Part shown: positions 17,485-28,713 of the stretch, in pieces
Numbering within the stretch: the stretch's first letter is position 1
How the letters are laid out: each line of letters starts with the position of its first letter
Assembly (NCBI RefSeq): GCF_002096845.1
Contig: NZ_NCVK01000034.1
Location: forward strand, 1 to 64,000
Reading direction: 5' to 3'
DNA: 64,000 bases
Source of the DNA: Streptococcus mitis
GTDB lineage: Bacteria; Bacillota; Bacilli; Lactobacillales; Streptococcaceae
The notes under the pieces: generated by a model
Told to the model about the DNA's origin: nothing
The model's database searches: none
What the model saw: only the letters and a program-made list of their open reading frames with translations
Made by a program: the position numbers and the translations under genes

Positions 17485-18411
17485 CTATCTATGTGTACGT
17501 GGATCACTAGCATCCGCTAAGTTTTGACCAACTACGAAAAGGGACAAGGATACCAAAACAAGGGTTGTCAATGGAATCCAGAACAAGTAAGCGTTAGTTG
17601 TTACGTTTTGTGAATAATCTGAAATCAAACGCCCCAAACTTGGCACGGTAATCGGTAATCCAAGACCGAAGAAAGACAAGAAGGCTTCGTATGAGATAAA
17701 GCTTGGAAGCATTTGAGTCATGGTTGTCACAATAACAGATACCAATTGTGGCATGATGTTTTTGGCAACAATCTTCAAGGTTGGTGTTCCCAAAGTACGT
17801 GATGCCAAGTTGTATTCCAAATCACGGTAACGCAAGATTTGCACACGGATCATGAAGGCAATCCCAATCCATGTTGTTACACTCATGGCAAAAATCAGAT
17901 TCCAGAATCCAGCTCCGATTGAGTAAGTCAAGACAATAACAATCAAAAGAGATGGGATGTTTGAGATGACGTTATAAACTTCCATCATCACGCGGTCAAC
18001 TGATTTTGAAATTCCCCAAATACCACCGACAAAGACACCGATAACCAAGTTAATCACTGTCGCAATCACAGAAATGAGGATAGAGTTACGAGCTCCGAAC
18101 CAGACACCATCAAAGAGAGATTTACCATTACTGTCTGTACCGAACCAATGCTCCGCATTTGGCTTAATATAACGAGCACTAAAGTCGTTTACCTTGCTGA
18201 CATCATTGAAATCAAACTTAGAAAACATTGGATAGATGAAACTCATCAAAATGATAGCTACCAAGATTCCCAACATGACTACAGTTGATTTTTTCTTCAT
18301 AAATTGTCTAAACACTGAACCCCAGTAAGAATATGCTGGCGCATCAATGGCTTCAGAGGCAAAATCGTCACGTTTTACAAACTGAAATTTTTCTTTATCG
18401 ATTGTAGACAT
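17485..18411 (-). CDS. amiD: Oligopeptide ABC transporter permease AmiD
   Basis: 308 aa OppC-type permease. A long N-terminal cytoplasmic part with one helix at about 35-57 and an external segment come before five further helices of the BPD_transp_1 domain. The EAA loop region is [19 protein letters not shown]. It pairs with AmiC; start and the amiC stop overlap by one base. Confidence 0.93.
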   Translation of the reverse strand: MSTIDKEKFQFVKRDDFASEAIDAPAYSYWGSVFRQFMKKKSTVVMLGILVAIILMSFIYPMFSKFDFNDVSKVNDFSARYIKPNAEHWFGTDSNGKSLFDGVWFGARNSILISVIATVINLVIGVFVGGIWGISKSVDRVMMEVYNVISNIPSLLIVIVLTYSIGAGFWNLIFAMSVTTWIGIAFMIRVQILRYRDLEYNLASRTLGTPTLKIVAKNIMPQLVSVIVTTMTQMLPSFISYEAFLSFFGLGLPITVPSLGRLISDYSQNVTTNAYLFWIPLTTLVLVSLSLFVVGQNLADASDPRTHR

Positions 18412-19907
18412 TATTTGCCTCCTTTCTCAGTCAATTTAATACGTGGGTCAATAATCGTCATCCAAATATCTCCCAAAAGAAGTGAGAAGATAGAAATACA
18501 TGTAAAGATGAAGACAAGACCTACGACCATAGAGTTATTAGATGCTTTTACAGAGTCAATCAACATTTTACCCATACCTGGGAAGGCGAAGACTGTTTCA
18601 GTAAGGGTTGCACCACCGATAACCCCGATAACAGCACCAGGAATTCCTGAAACAAGCGGAACCATAGCATTTTTAAAGATGTGTTTATTTGAAATTTCTT
18701 TTTCAGACAAACCTTTTGCACGAGCAAAACGAACAAAGTCTTGTGATTGCAAGTCAATCATGTAACGACGAATCCAAATGGCTGTACCAGGAGCACCCAA
18801 CAAACCAAGGATAACTGCTGGTAAAACATACGAACGCCAATCTCCAGCACCCAAGATAGGGAATGAATCTGGCAAGCCGATTGAAGAACCAGCCAAACGA
18901 ACGATATAAACCAAGGCAATTGTTGGAAGAGCCATCAAGAAGGTCAAAGCCCCTGTTGAGAAGCTATCAATCCAAGTATTCTTGAAGCGAGCCATAGCTG
19001 AACCAAGTGGCACGGCAATCGCATAAGAAATCACCAAACCGATCAATCCAACGACAGCAGAGCTGGCAATCATAGAAGGATATTGGTAGTTGCTTTCAGT
19101 TGCAGTATATGGGTCATCTTTTCCGTAGTTGGCTACTTCACGAGAATCAGCCTGACTAGGTGATTTATAGGTTCTTGAGTAAATATTTACAGAAGAAGTC
19201 TTCTTACCTGTTGGGAACTGAACTTGAGATGTTTTTGTTTGCCCTTGTCCTTGAGTAATAACCTGTAAAACAGGACTATTAGCATAGGTTGGATAAGAGT
19301 CACCTAAATTAATGTTCACAAAGTTTTGATGCACAAATGGGAACTGACTGTTGAAGTACAAGAGATATTTGTGTTTAGTTCCTGAACCAACCAAGGACCA
19401 TCCGATCGCTGGATCGTTTTCGAAACGAAGGTAACGTTTCAAGTCTGGATTTTCAGGGTCTTGGATTTTATTAGTATGGTCAATATCAATCAAGTTAGCA
19501 TAGAAGTGAAAAACACGTTCAAAAATTGGGATTTCACGAGTAGCGTAGAATTGGCCACTTTCAGTAAATTCTCCCAAGGTCCAACCATGACCGATTTGTT
19601 TGATGTATTTTTCATAGATGGCCTTGTTGGTGTCATTGGCTTCAACTGTTACAGAAGCATCCATCTGGCTAGCTTTTTCTTGCAACTCTTTGGTATCGTA
19701 GTACTCTATATAGCCCATACGCTCATAAACAGTATTCTCATAGTTATCACGTTTATCAGCCGTTGTCGCAATCTTGTTATAGTTGGTATCCTGTTTGAAA
19801 ATCAATTTTCGAGGAACCATTGTATAGATAATCGTGTAAGTCAAGGTTGTTACTAAAAAGATAGAAACCAATGACCGCAAAACACGCATAAAAATATATT
19901 TTTTCAT
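18411..19907 (-). CDS. amiC: Oligopeptide ABC transporter permease AmiC
   Basis: 498 aa OppB-type permease. The first helix (about 8-30) is followed by a large extracellular insert (about 35-270), characteristic of streptococcal AmiC and longer than in OppB of most bacteria. The BPD_transp_1 domain follows, with EAA loop [32 protein letters not shown] precedes the ATG. A partial terminator separates it from amiA, a known way to keep binding protein above permease levels. Confidence 0.93.
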   Translation of the reverse strand: MKKYIFMRVLRSLVSIFLVTTLTYTIIYTMVPRKLIFKQDTNYNKIATTADKRDNYENTVYERMGYIEYYDTKELQEKASQMDASVTVEANDTNKAIYEKYIKQIGHGWTLGEFTESGQFYATREIPIFERVFHFYANLIDIDHTNKIQDPENPDLKRYLRFENDPAIGWSLVGSGTKHKYLLYFNSQFPFVHQNFVNINLGDSYPTYANSPVLQVITQGQGQTKTSQVQFPTGKKTSSVNIYSRTYKSPSQADSREVANYGKDDPYTATESNYQYPSMIASSAVVGLIGLVISYAIAVPLGSAMARFKNTWIDSFSTGALTFLMALPTIALVYIVRLAGSSIGLPDSFPILGAGDWRSYVLPAVILGLLGAPGTAIWIRRYMIDLQSQDFVRFARAKGLSEKEISNKHIFKNAMVPLVSGIPGAVIGVIGGATLTETVFAFPGMGKMLIDSVKASNNSMVVGLVFIFTCISIFSLLLGDIWMTIIDPRIKLTEKGGK

Positions 19908-19931
19908 ATCATTTCCTTTAAAAATCCCAAA

Positions 19932-19961
19932 AGAACCTTCTCCTCATGGAGAGAAAGTTCT
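19932..19961 (-). terminator. Intercistronic attenuating terminator between amiA and amiC
   Basis: AGAACTTTCTC (19961-19951) and GAGAAGGTTCT (19942-19932) pair with one G-U over 11 positions, followed by TTTTGGGATTTTT on the minus strand. The interrupted T run suggests partial read-through. Confidence 0.7.
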
Positions 19962-19973
19962 ATTGAAAATTAT

Positions 19974-21962
19974 TTACTTCACATGACTTGCCAATTCTTT
20001 TTGAGCTTTCTCGTTTGACTCAGTCTTCTCTTTCAACCATTTTTCACGAGCTTTTTCATACTCTTCTTTAGTGATTGCTTTTTCACCAACTTCAGTGTAC
20101 TTCAAGTATCCTGAATTTTCACCTTTAAGGCCGGCTACAGAATATGAAGAGCTAAATGGTAGAACTTTTTAAACATATGAAACGGCTGTTTCTTTAGGAG
20201 AAGCCATTACTGGAATTGTCAAAGCATTATCAGTCAACCAAGCTTGTGCCACCGCGTATTTTTCATAACGTTTTTGAACATCTTGGTTTTCGCTGTTTGC
20301 GTCATCAAGTAATTTTCCATAGTCAGCTAAACCAAGTTTGCTTACTACTGATGCATCTGTGTTTTGGTCAATACCAAGGTAAAGGCGAGTGCTTCCTCCC
20401 TTAATGACGAATTGATCCAAGAAAGTAGAAGGATCTTGATAGTCAGGGTTCCATCCTAGCAAGGTATGGATATCCCAGTCTTGTTCTTTAGCCGTTGGAG
20501 CGCTAAATGAAATTGGTAAAGCTTCTGCTTGAGTCATTTGTTGTAAGTCTACAACAACATTATCTGAACCCAATACTTTTTCAATTGATTGTTTCAATGA
20601 TTGAACACGGTTTACAACCGCTGTTGATTCTTGGATAACCAAGGCATCCAAGTGGATTGGGAATTCAACACCTTCAGCTTGTAGGCTTGATTTAGCTTTA
20701 GCAAAGACTTCTTTAGCTTTTTCTTCATTGTAAAGTCCATTTTGAGAATCTGCTAGAGACACGTTTGACCAAGTAGAAGAATTTGTCTTAGCCAAGCTAT
20801 CTTGTACCAATTCACCAAATGTTTTCTTACCAACTTGAAGATTATATGGTGCAAATGTATTACGGATGGCTACTGCAGCTCCATCAGTACCATTTGTTTG
20901 AGCTGAGTAAGAATTGCGATCGACAGCAAAGTTCAAGGCTTGACGGAATTCCTTGTTTAGCAATGCTTTCTGAGTAGATGTCTTTTGGGCATCACTTGTT
21001 TTGGCAGTGTGGTTATAGGTTGTACGGCCATAATTCAAACTGACAGTTGCAACACCCGCTCCTGGTTCATTAAAGTAAATGTTATCTTTAAAGTCAGCTG
21101 CATATTTTTCATATGTAGAACTTGTAGGGAAGATACGAGCCTTGCTATATTGACCATCAGCAAAACCTTTGGCAATGACATCTTGGTCCTTACCATCCCA
21201 GAAAGTGAACTTAACGTTCTCAATTTTTACATTTTCTTTGTCCCAGTAAGTGTCATTTTTAGCCATCTCGATAGATGATTTAGGAGTTACAGCCTTCAAG
21301 ACAAATGGACCGTTATAAAGAATAGAGTTGGCATCTGTTGGGGCACCAAAACCTTCCCCTTTTGAAGTTAAGAATTCTTCATTAACCGGCATCAAAACAC
21401 CACTAGTTGTCTTGTCATTCCAGAAAGTTTCTGGCTGGTTCAAGGTATATTCTAGTGTTTGATCATCGAGTGCTTTTACCCCGACGGTTGAAAAATCGCT
21501 TGTTTCACCCTTAATATATGCTTCTAATCCCTTAATAGAAGAGCTAACGATTGAAAGTCCTTTTGATTTCCCATCTACCGCATGCTTCAAACCAGTGACA
21601 AAGTCTTTAGCAGTGACAGGAGCATATTCTTCTCCTTCTGCAGTTACCCATTTAGCATCCTTACGGATTTTATAGGTATAAGTCAAACCATCTTTTGAAA
21701 CTGTCCATGATTCAGCAATAGAAGGAACCAGATTACCATATTTATCGTTAGCCAACAAACCATCTACAGCATTTGTTGTGATGAATGATGTTGAATCGAT
21801 ATTGCTGACGATATAATCCAAGGTTTCTGGATCTGTTTGATAAACATATTGGTAATCTTTTGCTAGTTTCGCATTATTTGAACTAGTGTTTGAACACGCA
21901 GCTAGAACTCCTGACGCTAATAAGGTAGCTCCTGCTACAGCAAGCACTTGACTTTTTTTCAT
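19974..21962 (-). pseudogene. amiA: Oligopeptide-binding lipoprotein AmiA with in-frame stop
   Basis: SBP_bac_5 lipoprotein. Lipobox LAAC with Cys23; the main body reads normally for 597 residues and then meets TAA (20171-20169). The next 64 codons continue in the same frame (KVLPFSSSYSV... to ELASHVK) to the natural stop at 19974, so a full protein would be 662 aa. Translation that stops early would lose the last C-terminal region, which in this fold returns to pack on lobe I, so the protein is likely unstable or impaired. The change fits one substitution, for example AAA to TAA. The permease genes downstream are intact, and the aliB-like protein at 54-56 kb could substitute for some substrates. 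Confidence 0.9.
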
Positions 21963-21999
21963 TTCTTCACTCCTCGTAATAAAGTATAAGTCATCATCA

Positions 22000-22028
22000 A
22001 TTATACCATAGATTTCAAGAAAAGTAAA
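22000..22028 (-). promoter_or_regulatory. Promoter of the ami operon
   Basis: TTTACT (22028-22023), 17-nt spacer ending TGG, TATAAT (22005-22000) on the minus strand: an extended -10 promoter. The leader to the amiA ATG is about 30 nt and includes GAGGAGTGAAGAA. Confidence 0.8.
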
Positions 22029-22079
22029 CGAATTTTCAGAATATTTAGGCTTATTGATACAAAAAATCTGAAAAAGCTA

Positions 22080-22108
22080 TTGACTGAAAATCATTTTCAA
22101 GGTATAAT
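22080..22108 (+). promoter_or_regulatory. Promoter of tRNA-Cys
   Basis: TTGACT (22080-22085), 17-nt spacer, TATAAT (22103-22108), 13 nt before the mature tRNA. It diverges from the ami promoter about 50 nt away. Confidence 0.85.
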
Positions 22109-22120
22109 AATAAACGTTAA

Positions 22121-22191
22121 GGCGGTATAGCCAAGTGGTAAGGCACGGCTCTGCAAAAGCTTGATCGTCGGTTCAAATCCGTCTACCGCCT
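22121..22191 (+). tRNA. tRNA-Cys (anticodon GCA)
   Basis: 71 nt. The acceptor stem GGCGGTA (22121-22127) pairs with TACCGCC (22184-22190); discriminator T at 22191. The D arm is GCCAAGTGGTAAGGC, the anticodon loop CTGCAAA with GCA at 22153-22155, and the T loop TTCAAAT. The short length is usual for tRNA-Cys. CCA is not encoded. A single-gene transcript with its own promoter and terminator. Confidence 0.95.
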
Positions 22192-22225
22192 TCTATAACT
22201 TGATTTATCAGGTTTCAAATGAACA

Positions 22226-22256
22226 GAAAGCCCAGTTTAAAGGGCTTTTTTATTTT
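22226..22256 (+). terminator. Terminator of tRNA-Cys
   Basis: AAAGCCC (22227-22233) pairs with GGGCTTT (22242-22248) and a T run follows. Confidence 0.85.
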
Positions 22257-22336
22257 CTTCTGATGAATACATATAACTTACAAAAATTTTTGGAGCGAAT
22301 TTGGGACAGACTTCTTTTTAGGAGACAATCTTTTGA

Positions 22337-22440
22337 TACTCAATGAAAATCAAAGAGCAAACTAGGAAACTAGCCGCAGGCTGTACTTGAGTACGGCAAG
22401 GCGACGTTGACGCGGTTTGAATTTGATTTTCGAAGAGTAT
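22337..22440 (+). repeat. BOX element 2 (boxB-less)
   Basis: 104 bp from TACTCAATGAAAATC to TTTTCGAAGAGTAT. The middle reads GGCTGTACTTGAGTACGGCAAGG with no boxB-type hairpin: boxC joined straight to boxA, including the GGCAAGGCGACG core used for BOX-PCR. Confidence 0.85.
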
Positions 22441-22451
22441 GAAATCAACTG

Positions 22452-22482
22452 AAAAAGCTTCGTCACACCTGGTGACAAAAGC
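22452..22482 (-). terminator. Terminator of the HlyC/CorC-type gene
   Basis: On the minus strand GCTTTTGTCACC-AGGT-GTGACGAAGCTTTTT: a stem of about ten pairs followed by five T, directly after the stop at 22490. Confidence 0.75.
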
Positions 22483-22489
22483 CTCTAGT

Positions 22490-23819
22490 TTACTCTGTTT
22501 CTTCTTCTATTTCAACTTCGGTAATTTGGACTTTTACCTTGGTAACACGTCCATTTTTCACTTTATCATTAGTTAAGATAAGCTGTTTGTTTTGACTAAC
22601 TAATTCATAGCTGAGTTTCTCAGTCGTTGGAATGGTCCCAACTCCTGTCAAATAATAACCAGCGATGGTATCAACGTCATCACTTTCCAGTTCAACATCA
22701 AAGTAGTCATTGAAGTCATTGAGATTCATAGTACCTTGAACGATATAGGTATCTTCTCCAATTTGATGAACTTCGATTTCAGCCTTATCTGTTTCGTCAT
22801 CAATTTCCCCAACGATTTCCTCTAGGAGGTCTTCAAGTGTCACCAAACCAGCCATCCCACCGTATTCATCCAGCAAAATTGCCATTTGTCTTTGGGTATT
22901 GCGCAATTCTTTTAGCAAGTCATCCACAAAAATAGTTTCAGGAACAAAAAGTGGATCTTGTAAAATTCTCTTCCAAACAATATTGTCAAAACCGTCCACA
23001 AAGCCCGCCTTAAGGAGACTCTTGGTGTGAATAATCCCAATCACGTTATCCTTGTCTCCATCATAGACAGGGATACGAGAATAATTTTGTTTTAAAATAC
23101 TTTGGATGATGGTTTGACTATCATCCTGAATATCGACCATAAAGGCATCTGTTCGAGGAACCATGACTTCTCTGGCCATTAATTCGTCCAGTGAAAAAAT
23201 CCCCTGTAACATTTCAATTTCGTCAGCATCTAGTGTTTCTTCACTATTTGTCAGCATGTACTCAATTTCATCACGGGTCATTTTTTCGTCAGCATCGTCA
23301 AAGGTCATAGGAGTCAAGCGACTCAAGAGATTGGTTGATGCAGACAAGAGCCAAAAAGGGACTAACTAGTTTCCCAAGCCCAATGATAACCGGCGCTGTA
23401 CGAATTGCCAAGGCATCCTTTAGATTAAGAGCGATTCTCTTAGGATACAATTCCCCAAAAACGATGGAAATATAAGTCAAAAATGCTAAAGATAGAAAAC
23501 TTGCAACGGCATAAGCTGTTTCTCCATTTCCAAGCCAAGATGCAATTTCTCGTCCCAGAGTTTCTGCCAAACTCGCCCCTGATAAGATTGTAATCAGAGT
23601 AATCCCTACTTGAATGGTTGATAAAAAGTGGTTAGGATTTTCTAGTACCTTCAGCAGACGGATATAGCGTCTATCTCCTTCTTCTGCCTTTTGTTCAACC
23701 CGCGCACGGTTAAGTGAAACCATGGCCATTTCTGTGGCTGAGAAAAAAGCATTTAACACTGTCAAGATAAACAATAAAACAAATTGTAGCAACAAATTCT
23801 GACTACTTGGGTCTTCCAT
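22490..23819 (-). pseudogene. HlyC/CorC (CNNM + CBS) family membrane protein, frameshifted
   Basis: Two frames make one protein. The N-terminal part (173 codons from ATG 23819) is the four-helix CNNM/DUF21 membrane domain (FSATEMAMVSLNRAR, VFGELYPKRIALN). After SPFL the frame shifts; the rest, readable from about 23350 to 22490, has the paired CBS domains (MVPRTDAFMVDI, LLDEYGGMAGLVTLEDLLEEIVGEI) and the CorC_HlyC C-terminal domain. The break is at a run of five T (minus strand; 23357-23353). One T fewer would give a continuous SPFWLLSASTNLL. These proteins are linked to Mg/Co efflux or membrane homeostasis. As written it would not yield a full-length product. Confidence 0.85.
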
Positions 23820-23851
23820 AGTTCTTCTCCTAAAATAGTATCTTATCCTTT

Positions 23852-23857
23852 ATTATA
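23852..23857 (-). promoter_or_regulatory. Extended -10 promoter of the HlyC/CorC-type gene
   Basis: TGA-TATAAT on the minus strand with no good -35, about 30 nt upstream of the ATG and its AGGAGAAG binding site. Confidence 0.6.
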
Positions 23858-23928
23858 TCACAAAATTTAATCCAGTACATATTATTTTTTCTCAATGTCT
23901 ATTGTAGCCCTGCTTAAACTAGTAAGAA

Positions 23929-23965
23929 AGAACTCCTATATCTACAAGTGACATAGGAGTTTATC
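23929..23965 (-). terminator. Terminator of endA
   Basis: AACTCCTAT (23961-23953) pairs with ATAGGAGTT (23939-23931) on the minus strand; a moderately T-rich tail (CTTTCTTAC) follows. Confidence 0.65.
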
Positions 23966-23972
23966 TTATCTT

Positions 23973-25015
<1,043 letters not shown>

Positions 25016-25029
<14 letters not shown>

Positions 25030-26299
25030 CACTTGCCTCAATCCGCTGAATCTTAGCACCTAGCTGTGCCAACTTCTCATGGAAACGGTAGTAACCTCTA
25101 TCCAAGTGAACCAATTTACCAACTACAGTTTCTCCTTGTGCTACCAAACCTGTCAAAATCAAGGCTGCGCTGGCACGAAGGTCAGTTGAAAGAACTTCTG
25201 CTCCCTGCAAAGCTTGTCCACCAACAATACGAGCTGTATCACGGATAATCTCAGAGTGCAAGCCCATGCGACGCATTTCTTCTAGGTGTTGAAAACGATT
25301 TTCGAAAACTGTCTCCACCATAGTTGATTCGCCTTTTGCGACGGTCATCAAGGCTGTAAATTGAGCCTGCATATCTGTTGGAAATCCTGGGTGGGGCAAA
25401 GTTTTCACATGAACAGCTTTTAGATTTTCTAGTTGAGAGCGAACTCGAATTCCCTCAGTCTCCTCCGTCACTTCCACTCCCATTTCAAGCAATTTAGCAA
25501 TCAAGGGACGGTTGTGCTCCCAAACAGCGTCTTTAATCAAGACATCACCACCAGTCATGGCAGCAGCCACCATAAAGGTTCCTGCTTCGATACGGTCTTG
25601 GACTACATTGTGAGTCGTACCATGAAGTTTCTCAACACCGGTAATGGTAATGGTCTCTGTACCAGCACCCTTAACCTTAGCTCCCATTTCATTGAGGAGA
25701 ATGGCTAGGTCAACAATCTCAGGCTCACGCGCAGCATTCTCAATCACTGTCACACCAGCAGCCAGGGTCGCAGCCATCATCAAGTTCTGAGTAGCACCAA
25801 CACTTGGGAAGTCCATGTAGATATGAGCGCCATGCAAGCGATCAGCCTTGGCTTCGATGTAACCAGCTGTCTGACTAATCTTAGCCCCCATAGCTTCTAG
25901 ACCTTTCAAATGAAGATCAATAGGGCGGCTACCAATGGTACAACCGCCTGGCATAGATACCTTGGCATGACCTACACGGGCAAGAATTGGTCCCAAGACA
26001 ACGATAGATGCACGCATCTTGCTGACATACTTGTAAGGAGCTTCCTCAGCGATATCGCCAGTCGCGTCCACCTCAACAAGATGAGCTTCTTCATTAAAAT
26101 CTACCTTGGCATTCAAACCACGAACCACCTGATTCATAGTGAAAACATCTGATAAGATAGGAACATTCTGCAAGACGGTCTTTCCTTCACTTGCTAGAAT
26201 AGTCGCTGCTAACAAGGGCAAGACTGCATTCTTTGCTCCTTCGATCGTAACACTTCCTACCAGACGATTATCGCCACCTTGAACCACAATTTTTTCCAT
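25016..26299 (-). CDS. murA: UDP-N-acetylglucosamine 1-carboxyvinyltransferase MurA
   Basis: 427 aa. It transfers enolpyruvate from PEP to UDP-GlcNAc, the first committed step of peptidoglycan synthesis and the fosfomycin target. K23-N24 (EGAKNAVLP) and the catalytic C120 ([11 protein letters not shown]) are present, so the fosfomycin-sensitive Cys is retained. Streptococci carry two MurA paralogues; the epuA-endA context suggests the first. AAAGGAAATAGGT precedes the ATG. Confidence 0.95.
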
Positions 26300-26322
26300 A
26301 CCTATTTCCTTTACTCTTGATT

Positions 26323-26553
26323 TTATAATAATCCTCTAAGCGCTTCTTGCCACAACTGATATAGGCTGATAAAGAAAGAACTCATGATATAACCCATTAC
26401 AATGCTGAAAAAAGCTACTAGCAAACGAACTTTTCCTGTATTCTCAGCTGTCACTTTTAAAACCTTTTCCCATCTAACAAGATTCTTTAAAAGGTAAAAA
26501 CTCACATAAATAAAGAGCATGTGACTGCTTAGAGTGAATAATAATTGAACCAT
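26323..26553 (-). CDS. DUF1146 family small membrane protein
   Basis: 76 aa from ATG 26553 ([13 protein letters not shown]...), with two transmembrane segments (about 4-24 and 48-68). Function unknown. It sits immediately upstream of murA in the same direction. The start lies 6 nt after a TATAAT, so the mRNA would begin at or next to the ATG. A longer TTG-started frame to 26607 has no binding site. Confidence 0.75.
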   Translation of the reverse strand: MVQLLFTLSSHMLFIYVSFYLLKNLVRWEKVLKVTAENTGKVRLLVAFFSIVMGYIMSSFFISLYQLWQEALRGLL

Positions 26554-26559
26554 TTGACT

Positions 26560-26565
26560 ATTATA
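26560..26565 (-). promoter_or_regulatory. Extended -10 promoter giving a leaderless DUF1146-murA mRNA
   Basis: TGG-TATAAT on the minus strand, followed by AGTCAA and then the ATG. There is no Shine-Dalgarno sequence. A transcript starting seven bases after the -10 would begin at the A of the ATG. Confidence 0.6.
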
Positions 26566-26610
26566 CCATCTTCTCTGTTTGAGCGCTAGTTTGGAAACTT
26601 CACTCAAAAA

Positions 26611-27648
26611 CTAGGGATTGTTTTTCAAGTAATCAATTGCATCTTGTAGGGTTTTAACAGGCACGATTTTCATATCTGTCTTGATTGTTTTAGCTGCTTC
26701 CAGGGCTGTTTGGTAGTTGTTTTTCGCATCCGGATGCGCTTTTTGTTCTTCTTCGCTAACAGGGTTATCAGGGGCAAAGAAAATAGCAGCACCTTCTCTA
26801 GCCGAAGCTACAACTTTTTTATCAACACCTCCAATGTCCCCCACATTCCCATCGCGGTCAATAGTTCCGGTACCGGCAACGATACGGCCATTACGAAGGC
26901 CAGGGTCAGCTATTTGGGTATAGATGGCCAGACTAAACATGAGACCAGCACTTGGTCCGCCGATACCAGCTGTTGAAAAGCGAATTGGGACATCACTGGT
27001 CACTTCTGTACGGTCAATCAAGCCGATTCCAATCCCATTTTTGCCATTTTCTAGAGTAATAATTTTTCCTTCTGCAGATTTGGTTTGCCCATCCTCTTCA
27101 TAGGTTACTTTGACAGAGTCCCCTAATTTTTGAGAATTGACATAATCAATCAAATCTTTGGAACTGTCGAAGGTCTGATCATTGACTGCTGTGACCGTAT
27201 CAGAGATGTTGAGAATCCCTTTAAAGGTCGAATTATCTGTCACAGTCAAAACATAAACCCCAAGATATTTTAGTTCAATATCCTTACCAGCTGTTTTTAG
27301 CCCTTGATACTTGGCCATGTTTTGTGATGTTTGCATGTAGAATTGATTGATCCGCATAAATTCAATATCGGAAGATCCACCTGTAGTCTCCTGAGCACTA
27401 CGAATATCTGTAAAAGGCGTCAACCAAGCATAAATCATATGGGCTAAAGTGGCATGCTGGACACCAACCGTAACGAATTGATAGGCCCCAGCTTCCTTAT
27501 CTTCTGTGTCATTTACTTTAAGGACTTGGCGAATATCTTCCGAACCACCTGGAACCTCTATATAGTAGGGCAAGGGCACTACAAATGCCAAGAAAGTTGC
27601 TATCAAGGCCGCAATGACATATAAGGGCCATCTAATCTTTTTTTTCAT
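26611..27648 (-). CDS. sepM: Membrane-anchored PDZ/Lon-type serine protease SepM
   Basis: 345 aa. An N-terminal membrane helix (9-27), a PDZ domain (about 125-200) and a Lon-like protease domain with catalytic S233 (GGPSAG) and K277/K278 (GGVDKKV) facing outward. In S. mutans SepM trims the competence-stimulating peptide; the substrate here is not known. The start overlaps coaD by 17 nt. Confidence 0.88.
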   Translation of the reverse strand: MKKKIRWPLYVIAALIATFLAFVVPLPYYIEVPGGSEDIRQVLKVNDTEDKEAGAYQFVTVGVQHATLAHMIYAWLTPFTDIRSAQETTGGSSDIEFMRINQFYMQTSQNMAKYQGLKTAGKDIELKYLGVYVLTVTDNSTFKGILNISDTVTAVNDQTFDSSKDLIDYVNSQKLGDSVKVTYEEDGQTKSAEGKIITLENGKNGIGIGLIDRTEVTSDVPIRFSTAGIGGPSAGLMFSLAIYTQIADPGLRNGRIVAGTGTIDRDGNVGDIGGVDKKVVASAREGAAIFFAPDNPVSEEEQKAHPDAKNNYQTALEAAKTIKTDMKIVPVKTLQDAIDYLKNNP

Positions 27649-28120
27649 TTCTTATTTCCTCCAAAATACTATCAGGAACATAGCCGGCAATATCCTGACC
27701 AAACTTCAAAAGCTCTCTAACACCGGATGAACTGAGATAGAGATGTTCAGGTCGACTATGTAAATAAATGGTCTCTATATCAGGAGACAGCTGATGGTTG
27801 TAGTAATCAAAACTGGCTTCATATTGCAAATCCGACGCATTTCTCAAGCCACGCACTAAGAAAGTAGCCCCCAGTCTTTTTGCGACATCAACCACCAATT
27901 CATCATGAGAAGACACAACTTCAACATTTTCCAAATGTTTCAAAGCCTCTTCTAGCCCTCGTTTACGATTTTCGATAGGGAGAAATCCTTGTTTGTGGGG
28001 ATTAAAAAAAATACCGACATAAAGCTTATCAAAGAGTATGCTCGCCCGTTCAATGATATCCAGATGCCCATTTGTCATCGGATCAAATGAGCCTGTAAAT
28101 AAGCCAATCTTATCTGACAT
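27632..28120 (-). CDS. coaD: Phosphopantetheine adenylyltransferase
   Basis: 162 aa nucleotidyltransferase of coenzyme A synthesis (4'-phosphopantetheine + ATP to dephospho-CoA). The T/HxGH region is [18 protein letters not shown] and the second motif is [10 protein letters not shown]. It overlaps rsmD upstream by 11 nt and sepM downstream by 17 nt. Confidence 0.95.
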   Translation of the reverse strand: MSDKIGLFTGSFDPMTNGHLDIIERASILFDKLYVGIFFNPHKQGFLPIENRKRGLEEALKHLENVEVVSSHDELVVDVAKRLGATFLVRGLRNASDLQYEASFDYYNHQLSPDIETIYLHSRPEHLYLSSSGVRELLKFGQDIAGYVPDSILEEIRNEKKD

Positions 28121-28649
28121 AGACTGTCACCTTACTAATTCCATAAATCTTTTCCTTCCAGATGCCCAAGCAGGCAATTTCTTCTGGAAGTTCAACGGCC
28201 TTATCCGTCTCACACACGACCATGACATCTTCAGAAAAAAGGTCTCTCTCAGCCATTTTTTCAATATCTGCTACGATTTGTTCCTTGGCATAAGGAGGGT
28301 CTAAGAAAATGAGGTCAAATTCCCCAGATACCTGTTCCAATGCCCTTTCTGCATCCATCTTGAGGAGTTGAAATTTTCCAACTTCCTTGCTCATCTGAAT
28401 ATTTTCAGCCACGATAGCCTGAGCCTTACGGTCTCGTTCCACCAAAACAGCGCTCGACATACCACGCGATACTGCCTCGATAGATAAACCACCACTACCT
28501 GCATAAAGGTCCAAGACTCGCCCCCCTTCAAAGTAGGGACCAATCATGTTAAAAATGGCTCCCCTAACCTTATCCGAAGTAGGTCTTGTCGTCTTGCCTT
28601 CTAGTGTCTTGAGGGGACGTCCCCCATAGATTCCTGATACGATTTTCAT
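28110..28649 (-). CDS. rsmD: 16S rRNA (guanine(966)-N2)-methyltransferase
   Basis: 179 aa SAM-dependent methyltransferase modifying G966 in assembled 30S subunits. SAM motif [13 protein letters not shown] and catalytic DPPY (IFLDPPYA). First gene of rsmD-coaD-sepM. No binding site stands before the ATG; instead a TATAAT lies 7 nt upstream, predicting a leaderless mRNA. Confidence 0.93.
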   Translation of the reverse strand: MKIVSGIYGGRPLKTLEGKTTRPTSDKVRGAIFNMIGPYFEGGRVLDLYAGSGGLSIEAVSRGMSSAVLVERDRKAQAIVAENIQMSKEVGKFQLLKMDAERALEQVSGEFDLIFLDPPYAKEQIVADIEKMAERDLFSEDVMVVCETDKAVELPEEIACLGIWKEKIYGISKVTVYVR

Positions 28650-28656
28650 ACCGTTT

Positions 28657-28662
28657 ATTATA
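28657..28662 (-). promoter_or_regulatory. Extended -10 promoter giving a leaderless rsmD mRNA
   Basis: TTGG-TATAAT on the minus strand, then AAACGGT and ATG. The likely transcription start coincides with the start codon. Confidence 0.6.
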
Positions 28663-28689
28663 CCAAATTATGGGCGAAAAGAGAAAGAA

Positions 28690-28711
28690 AATCGAACCTT
28701 GCGGTTCGATT
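28690..28711 (-). terminator. Terminator of asnA
   Basis: AATCGAACC / GGTTCGATT with the loop GCAA on the minus strand (longer GAGA arms), then TTTCTTTCTC. Directly after the asnA stop at 28714. Confidence 0.8.
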
Positions 28712-28713
28712 CT

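Noticed and set aside
19974-20168. Separate small gene downstream of amiA
   Set aside because: In frame with amiA and identical in character to an AmiA C-terminus; no start codon or binding site of its own.
22490-23347. Independent CBS-domain gene starting at a TTG at 23347
   Set aside because: No binding site there, and the sequence continues the CNNM protein in another frame; treated as one frameshifted gene.
26554-26607. TTG-started longer form of the DUF1146 protein
   Set aside because: No Shine-Dalgarno, and the extension contains the promoter -10; the internal ATG fits the family length.
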